Shown: one piece after another, positions 6,382-13,011 of the stretch
Numbering within the stretch: position 1 is the first letter of the stretch
How the letters are laid out: every line of letters starts with the position of its first letter
From: BM707 sp041592975
Lineage (GTDB): Bacteria; Desulfobacterota; Desulfuromonadia; Desulfuromonadales; UBA2294
DNA: 13,198 nt
Assembly (NCBI GenBank): GCA_041592975.1
Contig: JBFHOZ010000049.1
Location: forward strand, 1 to 13,198
Reading direction: 5' to 3'
The notes under the pieces: model-generated
The model's database searches: none
Seen by the model: the letters and a program-made list of their open reading frames with translations, nothing else
Told to the model about the DNA's origin: nothing
Program-made: the position numbers and the translations under genes

Positions 6382-6440
6382 TCCGCCTGTCGCCAATTTT
6401 CGTCGGCATGCTGCGACAATTATTGTCATCCTGACGCCCC

Positions 6441-7847
6441 TCAAAACTCCGCATGGCCCGGCGTCCGCGGGAAAGGGATGACATCGCGAATGTTTTCCAT
6501 GCCGGTGACGTACATCAGCAGCCGCTCGAATCCGAGGCCGAAGCCGGCGTGCGGACAGCTCCCCCAGCGGCGGATATCGCGGTACCACCACAGCGAGGCG
6601 GGGTCGATCTTCCATTCCCGCATCCGCTCGTCGAGCACCTCGAGCCGCTCCTCCCGCTGGCTCCCGCCGATGATCTCACCGACCCGGGGCACCAGCAGGT
6701 CCATCGCCGCGACGGTGCGGCCGTCATCGTTCCGTCGCATGTAGAAGGCCTTGATCTCTTTCGGGTAGTCGGTGACGAACACCGGCCCTCCAACCACCTC
6801 CTCGGTCAGGAAGCGCTCGTGCTCGCTCTGCAGGTCGCTCCCCCAGACGACCGGAAACTCGAATGGCCGCCCCGAACCCTGCAGCTGCGCCACCGCCTCG
6901 GTATAGGTCATCGCCGCGAACCGCGCCCCGGCCAGCCGCTGCAGCTTGTCGATCAGCCCCGGCTCGATCCTCTGGTCGAAGAAGTCGAGGTCCTCGGCGC
7001 AATGCTCCAGCGCGTAGCGAACCAGGTAACGCAGAAACTCCTCCGCCAGGGCGCAGTCCCCTTCGAGGTCGCAGAACGCCACCTCCGGCTCGATCATCCA
7101 GAACTCGGCGGCGTGGCGGCTGGTGTTCGAGTTTTCCGCCCGGAAGGTCGGTCCGAAGGTGTAGATGTCGGAAAAGGCGGTCGCGAACAGTTCCCCCTCC
7201 AGTTGCCCGGAAACGGTCAGTCCCGCTTCGGTGCCGAAGAAGTCCCGGCTGAAATCGACCTTCCCTTCGGCGAGCGGCGGCGACCCGGCATCGAGCGTCG
7301 TCACCCGGAAGAGCTCACCCGCCCCCTCGCAGTCGCTGGCGGTGATGATCGGGGTGTGCACATGGAGAAAGCCGCGCTCGTGGAAAAACCGGTGCACGGC
7401 ATAGGAGAGCGCGCTGCGCACCCGGAAGACGGCGCCGAAGCTGTTCGACCGCGGCCGCAGGTGGGCGATCGTGCGCAGGTATTCGAAGCTGTGCCGCTTT
7501 TTCTGCAGGGGGTAATCGGCATCGGCGTCGCCGACGATCTCGACCGACCGGGCCCGCAGCTCCCAGCTCTGCCCGGCTGACGGCGAAGGGACCAGTTCCC
7601 CCTCGGCGGCAAGGCAGGCGCCGGTGCCGACCCGGGAAACCGCCGGGTAGTTCTCCAGCGACGGGTCGACGACCAGCTGGATCGACTCCTGGCACGAGCC
7701 GTCGTTCAGGGCGATGAAGGAGACATCCTTGCCGCGCCGGACGGTCCGCACCCATCCCCGCGCGGAGACCGCCGCCTCGGGCTCCCCGCCGGCAAGCAGA
7801 CTTTTGATCGGACGGACCTTCCCTCTGTGTGACTGGAAACTGGACAT
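6441..7847 (-). CDS. asnS: Asparaginyl-tRNA synthetase
   Basis: Class IIb aminoacyl-tRNA synthetase that charges tRNA-Asn with asparagine in the cytoplasm; 468 residues, the usual length. Residues about 20-115 are the OB-fold anticodon-binding domain. The catalytic core follows, with the motif 2 region (FGPTFRAENSNTSRHAAEFW, then MIEPE), the substrate-pocket segment FVTDYPKEIKAFYMR, and motif 3 near the end (GFGLGFERLLMYVTG). The NTSRHAAEF and DYPKEIKAFYM segments separate AsnRS from AspRS. I chose ATG 7847 because GGGGGTGA lies directly upstream; a GTG at 7853 would add two residues. A well-formed promoter lies upstream. It converges on the pilin-like gene with only 59 bases between, in which no clear terminator was found. 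Confidence 0.97.
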   Translation of the reverse strand: MSSFQSHRGKVRPIKSLLAGGEPEAAVSARGWVRTVRRGKDVSFIALNDGSCQESIQLVVDPSLENYPAVSRVGTGACLAAEGELVPSPSAGQSWELRARSVEIVGDADADYPLQKKRHSFEYLRTIAHLRPRSNSFGAVFRVRSALSYAVHRFFHERGFLHVHTPIITASDCEGAGELFRVTTLDAGSPPLAEGKVDFSRDFFGTEAGLTVSGQLEGELFATAFSDIYTFGPTFRAENSNTSRHAAEFWMIEPEVAFCDLEGDCALAEEFLRYLVRYALEHCAEDLDFFDQRIEPGLIDKLQRLAGARFAAMTYTEAVAQLQGSGRPFEFPVVWGSDLQSEHERFLTEEVVGGPVFVTDYPKEIKAFYMRRNDDGRTVAAMDLLVPRVGEIIGGSQREERLEVLDERMREWKIDPASLWWYRDIRRWGSCPHAGFGLGFERLLMYVTGMENIRDVIPFPRTPGHAEF

Positions 7848-7873
7848 CTTCACCCCCGGAGTTTTTGTCGACC

Positions 7874-7902
7874 ATTATCCCTTTCTTGCATTGCCGACTC
7901 AA
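7874..7902 (-). promoter_or_regulatory. Sigma-70 promoter of asnS
   Basis: On the minus strand TTGAGT (7902-7897), a 17-base spacer and GATAAT (7879-7874) form a near-consensus promoter. The -10 box ends 26 bases before ATG 7847, giving a short leader with the ribosome-binding site. Confidence 0.65.
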
Positions 7903-7930
7903 GTTTAACTTTTCCTAATCGCCCGCCTGT

Positions 7931-7958
7931 TTGACATCGTCTCGGTCTCCGCTAGATT
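7931..7958 (+). promoter_or_regulatory. Sigma-70 promoter of the CBS-domain gene
   Basis: TTGACA (7931-7936), a 16-base spacer and TAGATT (7953-7958) lie divergent to the asnS promoter in the same 165-base gap. Transcription would start about 45-50 bases before ATG 8013. Confidence 0.62.
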
Positions 7959-8012
7959 TAAATGTACGCGCGAACAGCTGCCACAAACCTTTCAAATAAA
8001 TGAGGAGGCGCC

Positions 8013-8447
8013 ATGACCAAATCGATCCGTGATGTTCTCGGCACGAAAGGGTCCGATGTGATCTCGATCAACGCCGACGCGACCGTCTACCAGGCCCTGG
8101 AGATGATGGCGGCCAGGAATGTCGGTGCCCTGATCGTCATGAACAAGGGGGTTGTCGTCGGGATCGTTTCCGAGCGGGACTACGCCCGCAAGGTGATCCT
8201 GCGCGGCCGCTCCTCTCCGAATACCATCGTCGAGAACATCATGACGACAGATGTCTGCTACATCACTCCGGAGAAAACGGTCGACGAGGGCCTGGCGCTG
8301 ATGACCGACAAGCGTTGCCGCCACCTGCCGGTGTTCGACGGCGACGAAATGATCGGCCTGGTGTCGATCGGCGATCTGGTCAAGGCCCAGGTCGCCGAGA
8401 AGGAATTCATCATCGCCCAGCTGGAGAATTACATCCGCGGCGGCTAG
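8013..8447 (+). CDS. CBS-domain pair protein
   Basis: A 144-residue soluble protein made only of two CBS motifs (about residues 7-68 and 77-136), which together form one Bateman module. The ligand-contact segments GIVSERD (49-55) and GLVSIGD are both intact, so binding of an adenosyl nucleotide (AMP, ATP, NAD or SAM type) is likely. There is no attached enzyme or channel domain, so it is probably a stand-alone energy or nucleotide sensor acting on a partner that cannot be named from here. GAGGAGG upstream supports the ATG. Its own promoter and downstream terminator make it a single-gene unit between asnS and prfC. Confidence 0.92.
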   Translation: MTKSIRDVLGTKGSDVISINADATVYQALEMMAARNVGALIVMNKGVVVGIVSERDYARKVILRGRSSPNTIVENIMTTDVCYITPEKTVDEGLALMTDKRCRHLPVFDGDEMIGLVSIGDLVKAQVAEKEFIIAQLENYIRGG

Positions 8448-8473
8448 GGCGTTCTCGCGGTCCGATCTCCCGG

Positions 8474-8502
8474 CACGGGGCGGAAGAAGATTCCGCCCCG
8501 TG
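8474..8502 (+). terminator. Terminator hairpin after the CBS gene
   Basis: A perfect 12-bp stem (8474-8485 with 8491-8502) with loop GAAGA lies 26 bases after the stop. The T tract is weak (TTCGCATTTT), so termination may be partial, but the stem is very stable. Confidence 0.75.
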
Positions 8503-8532
8503 TTCGCATTTTGAGTTCCCCTCTTTACCCCA

Positions 8533-8562
8533 TTGACCTGCGAGCCGCGGGTGCTGTATGCT
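8533..8562 (+). promoter_or_regulatory. Candidate sigma-70 promoter of prfC
   Basis: TTGACC (8533-8538), an 18-base spacer and TATGCT (8557-8562). The -10 box covers the in-frame ATG at 8558, which argues that this ATG is not the start of prfC and that translation begins at GTG 8615. Confidence 0.58.
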
Positions 8563-8614
8563 TCTCGCCCCACCCGGCATGTGTCCGGGTGATTTCCGTT
8601 TCAAGGAGCATCTT

Positions 8615-10198
8615 GTGAGCAACCTGAAGAAGGAGATAGCGCGACGCCGGACCTTCGGCATCATCAGTCATCCCGACGCCGGCAAGACCACCCTGACCGA
8701 AAAACTGCTGCTGTTCGGCGGGGCGATCCAGATGGCGGGAGCGGTCAAGGCGCGCAAGGCCGCCCGGCACGCGACCAGCGACTGGATGGCGATGGAACAG
8801 GAACGCGGCATCTCGGTCACCACCTCGGTGATGAAGTTCCATTACCGTGACTTCGAGATCAACCTGCTCGACACACCCGGTCACCAGGATTTTTCCGAGG
8901 ACACCTACCGGGTACTGACGGCGGTCGATTCGGCGCTCATGGTGATCGATTCCGCCAAGGGGGTCGAGCCGCAGACCGAGAAGCTGATGGAGGTCTGCCG
9001 GATGCGCAACACCCCGGTCATCACCTTTATCAACAAGCTCGACCGCGAGGGGCAGGAGCCGCTCGACCTGCTCTCCGACATCGAGGAAAAACTGCAGATC
9101 GAATGCGCGCCGCTCGCCTGGCCGATCGGCATGGGCAAGCGCTTCAAGGGGGTCTACAATCTCTACAAAAAGCAGCTCAACCTCTTCACCCCCGGGTCCG
9201 ACACCCGCATCCAGGACATCGTCACCATCAGCGATCTCGGCGACCCGAAGCTCGACGAGCTGCTCGGTTCCCAGGCGAACGAGCTGCGCGGCGATATCGA
9301 ACTGCTCGAAGGTGCGGCCAACCCGTTCAGCCTCGACGACTACCTCAAGGCGAACCAGACACCGGTCTTCTTCGGCAGCGCCATCAACAATTTCGGCGTT
9401 CAGGAGATGCTCGACGCCTTCGTCGAACTCGCCCCGGCGCCGGTCCCGCGGCCGACGCAGACCCGCGAAGTGTCGCCCGACGAGGAGGCCTTCTCCGGCT
9501 TCGTCTTCAAGATCCAGGCGAACATGGACCCGGCGCACCGCGACCGCATCGCCTTTCTGCGCATCTGCTCCGGCAAGTACAGCCGCGGCATGAAGGTGCG
9601 GCACCACCGCATCGGCCGCGAGGTCACCTTCCCGAACGCCACCATTTTCATGGCCCAGGACCGGCAGAACGTCGAGGATGCCTACCCGGGTGACATCATC
9701 GGCATCCACAACCACGGCACGGTCAAGATCGGCGACACCTTTACGACCAGGGAGGAGCTCAAGTTCACCGGGATCCCCAACTTCGCCCCGGAACATTTCC
9801 GCCGGGTGCGCCTGAAGAACCCGCTCAAGGTCAAGCAGCTCGACAAGGGGCTCACCCAGCTGGCCGAGGAAGGGGCGGTGCAGGTCTTCCGGCCGCTGAT
9901 CGGCGCCGACTGGATTCTCGGCGCCGTCGGCGTCCTCCAGTTCGACGTCACCATGGCGCGACTGAAGGACGAATACGGCGTCGACGCCGTCTACGAGCCG
10001 GTCGAATATGCCACGGCGCGCTGGATCGACGCCGCCGATCGCAAGAAGCTGGACGAATTTCGCAAGAAGAACGAGATGGCCCTGGCGCACGACGCCGAAG
10101 GGAACCTCGCCTATCTCGCTTCGAGCGAGTGGCGCCTCGGGCATGTCACCGAGCAGTGGCCGGAGATCGTTTTCAACAAGACGAAGGAACATTCCTGA
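8615..10198 (+). CDS. prfC: Peptide chain release factor 3
   Basis: Translational GTPase RF3, which removes RF1/RF2 from the ribosome after peptide release. It has 527 residues, close to E. coli PrfC (529). The G1/P-loop is SHPDAGKTT (18-26), a G2-region Thr lies in the ERGISVTTS segment (63-71), G3 is DTPGH (86-90) and G4 is NKLD (140-143). Domains II and III follow the G domain. The start is taken as GTG 8615 because AAGGAG lies six bases upstream and the product then begins as SNLKKEIARRRTFGIISHPD, as usual for the family. The in-frame ATG at 8558 overlaps the promoter -10 box. A terminator follows. It stands alone between the CBS gene and the oxidoreductase. Confidence 0.97.
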   Translation: MSNLKKEIARRRTFGIISHPDAGKTTLTEKLLLFGGAIQMAGAVKARKAARHATSDWMAMEQERGISVTTSVMKFHYRDFEINLLDTPGHQDFSEDTYRVLTAVDSALMVIDSAKGVEPQTEKLMEVCRMRNTPVITFINKLDREGQEPLDLLSDIEEKLQIECAPLAWPIGMGKRFKGVYNLYKKQLNLFTPGSDTRIQDIVTISDLGDPKLDELLGSQANELRGDIELLEGAANPFSLDDYLKANQTPVFFGSAINNFGVQEMLDAFVELAPAPVPRPTQTREVSPDEEAFSGFVFKIQANMDPAHRDRIAFLRICSGKYSRGMKVRHHRIGREVTFPNATIFMAQDRQNVEDAYPGDIIGIHNHGTVKIGDTFTTREELKFTGIPNFAPEHFRRVRLKNPLKVKQLDKGLTQLAEEGAVQVFRPLIGADWILGAVGVLQFDVTMARLKDEYGVDAVYEPVEYATARWIDAADRKKLDEFRKKNEMALAHDAEGNLAYLASSEWRLGHVTEQWPEIVFNKTKEHS

Positions 10199-10210
10199 CC
10201 GGGACGACCG

Positions 10211-10242
10211 GCGGGCCCTTCGCCGCGAAGCCCCGCGATTTT
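10211..10242 (+). terminator. Rho-independent terminator of prfC
   Basis: A hairpin of GCGGG/CCCGC (5 bp), a small internal loop and CTTCG/CGAAG (5 bp) closed by CCG, followed by GATTTT. It ends five bases before the next gene's -35 box, so prfC and the oxidoreductase gene appear to be separate units. Confidence 0.68.
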
Positions 10243-10246
10243 CCCG

Positions 10247-10274
10247 TTGACACCCCCCGCAGGATCGCTATCCT
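10247..10274 (+). promoter_or_regulatory. Sigma-70 promoter of the oxidoreductase gene
   Basis: A consensus -35 TTGACA (10247-10252), a 16-base spacer and TATCCT (10269-10274), with the -10 box 27 bases before ATG 10302. Confidence 0.65.
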
Positions 10275-10301
10275 CAGAACGACAACCCGCGGGGAGAGAC
10301 G

Positions 10302-11414
10302 ATGGGAAAACACCTGATCCTGGTCGGTGGTGGCCACGCCCACCTGGCCATCCTCAACAAGACAAGAGAGTTCACCGCGCGCGGACACCGGGTCACCCTG
10401 GTCAGCCCGTCCCCCTTTCACGACTATTCCGGCGTCGGGCCGGGGCTGCTCTCCGGCAGGTACCGCCTGGCCGAGGCCCGCTTCAACGTCGCCCGGATGG
10501 CGGCGGCCGGAGGCGGGCATTTTGTCGAGGCGTCCGCCGCCGGCATCGATCCCGCCAACCGCAGGCTGATCCTCGACGACGGCACGAACCTGGGCTACAA
10601 CGTCATCTCCTTCAACTGCGGCAGCCGGGTCGCTTTTGCGGCCCCCGATGAGAGCCTCGGCAAAACGGTTTTCCCGGTCAAGCCGATCGCCAACCTCTAC
10701 CATGCGCGACAGAGGATTATCGAGGCGGGCCGCGACGGCAAAAAGCCCCGGTTGCTCGTCATCGGCGGCGGCCCGGCCGGATGCGAAGTGACCGGCAACC
10801 TTCAGGAGCTTGTCGAGCAGGAACGTCTCGAAGCCGATATCGTCCTGGTTGCCGGTGCAAGGCTTCTCGACAGCTTCGGGGAGGGGGTCAGGGAGCGTGT
10901 CCGCAGCCAGCTCTCCCGCCGGCCGATCCGGCTCCTCGAGGGGATTCGCGTCTCCGCACTGCAGGCAAGGCAGGCAGATCTCGATGACGGCCGCAGCGTC
11001 GCCTTCGATTTCTGCTTCCTCGCCAGCGGCATCGCGCCTGCCGGCCCGTTCGCCGGTTCGCCGCTCGCCGGCGGGGGGGACGGCTTGCGGGTCAACTCCT
11101 TTCTGCATTCCCCGTTCCACCCCGACATCTTCGGCGGCGGCGACTGCATCGACTATCTCCCCCGGCCACTGGACAAGGTCGGGGTGTATGCCGTCAGACA
11201 GAGCCCCGTCCTTCACCACAACCTCATGGCCGCACTCGAAGACCGGGCGATGATCAAATTCCAGGCGCAGACGCATTATCTTCTGATCTTCAACCTCGGC
11301 CTCAACCGTGCACTCGCCACCGGCTACGGCGTCTGCTGGACCGGCCGGTCCGCGCTGTATCTCAAATCCTTCCTCGACCGGAGATTTATCCGCTCTTTCC
11401 GGGAACACCCCTGA
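10302..11414 (+). CDS. FAD/NAD(P)H-dependent oxidoreductase, SelD N-terminal-partner type
   Basis: A 370-residue flavoprotein of the pyridine nucleotide-disulfide oxidoreductase superfamily, similar in layout to type II NADH dehydrogenases. The N-terminal FAD site is VGGGHAHLAIL (8-18), where His-Ala-His replaces the usual pattern. The NAD(P)-binding motif VIGGGPAGCE spans 153-162, and a GGGDC motif (278-282) contacts FAD near the C-terminus. The GGGHAH start and the C-terminal segment ending in DRRFIRSF are typical of the family found fused to, or encoded with, selenide-water dikinase (SelD); here it stands alone. There is no redox CxxC near the FAD, so it is not a thioredoxin reductase type. 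GGGGAGA precedes the ATG. The electron acceptor is unknown, and a link to selenium is only suggestive. Confidence 0.87.
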   Translation: MGKHLILVGGGHAHLAILNKTREFTARGHRVTLVSPSPFHDYSGVGPGLLSGRYRLAEARFNVARMAAAGGGHFVEASAAGIDPANRRLILDDGTNLGYNVISFNCGSRVAFAAPDESLGKTVFPVKPIANLYHARQRIIEAGRDGKKPRLLVIGGGPAGCEVTGNLQELVEQERLEADIVLVAGARLLDSFGEGVRERVRSQLSRRPIRLLEGIRVSALQARQADLDDGRSVAFDFCFLASGIAPAGPFAGSPLAGGGDGLRVNSFLHSPFHPDIFGGGDCIDYLPRPLDKVGVYAVRQSPVLHHNLMAALEDRAMIKFQAQTHYLLIFNLGLNRALATGYGVCWTGRSALYLKSFLDRRFIRSFREHP

Positions 11415-11465
11415 CCGGTTGCCGCGCGAGCACGCCGCTGAAACAGGCCGACAAAACCCTCCCCC

Positions 11466-11500
11466 GCGTTTTGCAGAGCGAAACGCCGTCTCATTTTTTT
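11466..11500 (+). terminator. Terminator of the oxidoreductase gene
   Basis: A 9-bp stem (GCGTTTTGC 11466-11474 with GCGAAACGC 11478-11486, one T-G pair) with loop AGA, and seven T residues at 11494-11500. The seven-base gap between stem and T tract is longer than usual. Confidence 0.6.
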
Positions 11501-11693
11501 CTTGCATTTTTAAAACATCATTTTATAATCTTCATCATGACGACCGTATTCAGCATTTTCGCAACCGATATATGGGCGATATTCAGAAGATTTAAAACTC
11601 GATTTTACACTATCGCGAAGAAAATGAATATCTCTAAGATGTTGAAATTGATAGGGTTAATCTGGTATCGACGCCCCGCGAAAAAGAATAGTG

Positions 11694-11722
11694 TTGACAA
11701 TAATAAAACACTGCATTATGTT
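11694..11722 (+). promoter_or_regulatory. Sigma-70 promoter of the IclR-family gene
   Basis: TTGACA (11694-11699), a 17-base spacer and TATGTT (11717-11722) give consensus spacing within AT-rich DNA. The predicted leader before the TTG start at 11846 is about 115 bases, unusually long for this window. Confidence 0.72.
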
Positions 11723-11745
11723 CATGCACCAAATGCCGTTCGCTG

Positions 11746-11826
11746 TTTTATCTTGGGAGGAACCACGAAGGTATCCTATGCAGGTCGCAAGGTCGTAGCT
11801 CTCGCAGGACCAATCCCAAAATAAAA
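11746..11826 (+). ncRNA. Candidate structured 5' leader of the IclR-family gene
   Basis: Bases 11746-11758 and 11814-11826 can pair over 12 of 13 positions (TTTTAT-C-TTGGGA with TCCCAA-A-ATAAAA), enclosing 55 bases with further short pairing options. The stem ends eight bases before the AGGAG ribosome-binding site (11834-11838), so it could influence translation. No T tract follows. The interior matches no riboswitch class I can recall. A six-codon ORF with AAGG upstream (11778-11798, MQVARS) lies inside it. Hand-folded, so tentative. Confidence 0.35.
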
Positions 11827-11845
11827 TTCGACCAGGAGCCCCACA

Positions 11846-12616
11846 TTGCCCAGCAAGCATAAACAATCGTACTCCATCCAGTCCGTCGACAACGCCCTCG
11901 ACGTACTGGAGGCGCTCTGCACCGAGGGGGAAGAGGTGCGGGTGTCGCACCTGAGCAAGCGGCTCGGCATGACCAAGATGAGCCTGTTCCGCTACCTGGC
12001 AACGTTCGAGAGCCGGGGGTACGTGGAGAGAACGAAAAAGACCGGGCGCTATCGACTCGGCCTGGCGGCCTACGAAACCGGGCAGAAGCTGCTCTCCCGC
12101 AACAACCTGGTTCGCGAGGCCAAGCCGATCATCGAGCAGCTGGCGAGGGTGTGCAACGAGGCGATCTACCTGGCTGTGCCCCGCGGTGACGAGGTCCTGA
12201 TGCTCGACATGGTCGACACCACCCAGCAGATCAAGATCATCCCGCTGCTCGGCAACCGCTACCCGATCTGCGGCAATGCCGCCGGGCGGGTGCTGCTGGC
12301 GAACAGCGAAACGACCCGCGGAAACTGCCCGCCGGCCGAGCTGGACAGCCTCCGGGCGAAACTGACGGTGATTGCCGAGCAGGGGTGCGATTACGACCGG
12401 GGCGGTTTCGGAGACGGCATCGCCGCCCTGGCCGCGCCGCTGTTCGAGGCGGACGGCAGCAACCCCGGCTGCATCTGCATGGTCGGGCCCGAGTTCAGGC
12501 TGACCCGCAGCCTGGTCGAGGAGAAGCTGCTGCCGCAGCTGGTCGACGCCGGCGTCGTCATCTCGTCGAAACTCGGCTACGTCGGGCATTTCATCGACAG
12601 GTCGAACTACAGATAG
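11846..12616 (+). CDS. IclR-family transcriptional regulator
   Basis: A 256-residue one-component regulator. Residues 11-72 form the N-terminal winged helix-turn-helix (recognition region around RLGMTKMSLFRYL), and residues about 85-250 form the IclR effector-binding domain, with the characteristic PLLGNRYPICGNAAGRVLLA segment (133-152) lining the small-molecule pocket. The start is TTG 11846, supported by AGGAG seven bases upstream and by the protein reaching typical IclR length; no ATG gives an intact HTH. It lies directly upstream of the symporter subunits in the same direction, so it probably controls carboxylate uptake. The ligand is unknown. A consensus promoter and long leader precede it. 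Confidence 0.93.
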   Translation: MPSKHKQSYSIQSVDNALDVLEALCTEGEEVRVSHLSKRLGMTKMSLFRYLATFESRGYVERTKKTGRYRLGLAAYETGQKLLSRNNLVREAKPIIEQLARVCNEAIYLAVPRGDEVLMLDMVDTTQQIKIIPLLGNRYPICGNAAGRVLLANSETTRGNCPPAELDSLRAKLTVIAEQGCDYDRGGFGDGIAALAAPLFEADGSNPGCICMVGPEFRLTRSLVEEKLLPQLVDAGVVISSKLGYVGHFIDRSNYR

Positions 12617-12674
12617 ATCGTTTGATCGGGGGGCCGCGCTCCCCGCAGGTGATAAGTATCGGTTTCAGGCCATA

Positions 12675-12692
12675 GTCCGGTTGAGCCCGGAC
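12675..12692 (+). other. Hairpin in the gap between IclR and the symporter genes
   Basis: A perfect 6-bp stem GTCCGG/CCGGAC around a TTGAGC loop. No T tract follows, so it is not a convincing terminator; it might be an attenuating or RNA-stabilising structure, or another operator. Nearer the IclR stop, CGGGG/CCCCG also forms a short stem without a T tract. Confidence 0.3.
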
Positions 12693-12700
12693 GTGATTTG

Positions 12701-12718
12701 CGTTCAGATCAATGAACG
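12701..12718. promoter_or_regulatory. Candidate operator palindrome upstream of the symporter subunits
   Basis: A perfect inverted repeat CGTTCA-N6-TGAACG lies 24 bases before the ATG of the DUF4212 gene and just downstream of the IclR gene. Dyad sites of this size are typical for dimeric regulators, and the adjacent IclR protein is the obvious candidate. No convincing -35/-10 pair was found here, so an activated promoter or read-through from the iclR-type gene are both possible. Confidence 0.42.
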
Positions 12719-12741
12719 GAACATTAACAAGAGGAGGAATT

Positions 12742-12996
12742 ATGGAAGACAAGGCTCAAGCTTATTGGAAGGAAGTCCTCGCGTTGGTGAGGAACATCCT
12801 GATCGTCTGGTTTGTCGTCTCCTACGGGTGCGGCATCCTGTTCGCTCAGGCTCTCAACAGCATCAAAATTGCCGGATACCCGCTCGGCTTCTGGTTCGCC
12901 CAGCAGGGATCCATGTATATTTTCGTCGCCCTCATCTTCATCTACGCGAAGAAGATGGGCAAGATTGACGAAAAATACGACGTTCACGAAGACTAA
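12742..12996 (+). CDS. DUF4212 small subunit of a solute:sodium symporter
   Basis: An 84-residue membrane protein with two hydrophobic helices (about 18-38 and 48-68), a short amphipathic N-terminus beginning MEDKAQAYWKEV, and a charged cytoplasmic C-terminus. This is the layout of the DUF4212 / putative symporter small-subunit family, which is normally encoded directly before an SSS-family large subunit, as here. GAGGAGGA (12731-12738) just upstream of ATG 12742 is a strong ribosome-binding site and rules against the earlier in-frame ATG at 12712. The large-subunit gene begins 15 bases after its stop, so translation is probably coupled. The small subunit's precise role is not established. 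Confidence 0.93.
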   Translation: MEDKAQAYWKEVLALVRNILIVWFVVSYGCGILFAQALNSIKIAGYPLGFWFAQQGSMYIFVALIFIYAKKMGKIDEKYDVHED

Positions 12997-13011
12997 AGGG
13001 AGGCGACCAAA

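Larger units (their letters stand above)
11415..11845. other. AT-rich intergenic region before the IclR gene
   Basis: About 430 bases without a convincing gene. It holds the oxidoreductase terminator, then an AT-rich tract (about 11490-11720) that contrasts sharply with the GC-rich coding DNA, a clear promoter, and a leader with a long closing stem. A GATATTC/GAATATC inverted repeat (11578-11584, 11626-11632) could be a protein site but is weak. An open frame through the tract has composition and residues unlike a real protein. Confidence 0.6.

Noticed and set aside
6415..6427. Palindrome GACAATTATTGTC between the pilin-like gene and asnS
   Set aside because: It lies between convergent genes with no T tract or promoter nearby, and short AT-rich palindromes of this size are expected by chance.
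6453..7580. Open frame on the plus strand across asnS
   Set aside because: It is antisense to a well-conserved AsnRS. Its residue composition is Pro/Arg/Glu-rich without domain features.
8525..10192. 555-codon open frame on the minus strand across prfC
   Set aside because: It is antisense to an unambiguous RF3 gene. Its product is low-complexity (Asp, Glu, Arg, Val, Leu) with no motifs and no ribosome-binding site.
11471..11824. Plus-strand open frame through the AT-rich region before the IclR gene
   Set aside because: It starts inside the terminator, crosses the promoter and leader, lacks a ribosome-binding site, and its Phe/Ile/Lys-rich product follows base composition only.
11746..11826. 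A known c-di-GMP (GEMM), purine, ZTP or fluoride riboswitch in the IclR leader
   Set aside because: None of the conserved core sequences I recall for these classes are present, so I list it only as an unclassified candidate structure.
12688..12703. Possible sigma-54 promoter (GG...GC pattern) before the DUF4212 gene
   Set aside because: The GG and GC elements are nine bases apart rather than ten, and the flanking bases match the consensus poorly.
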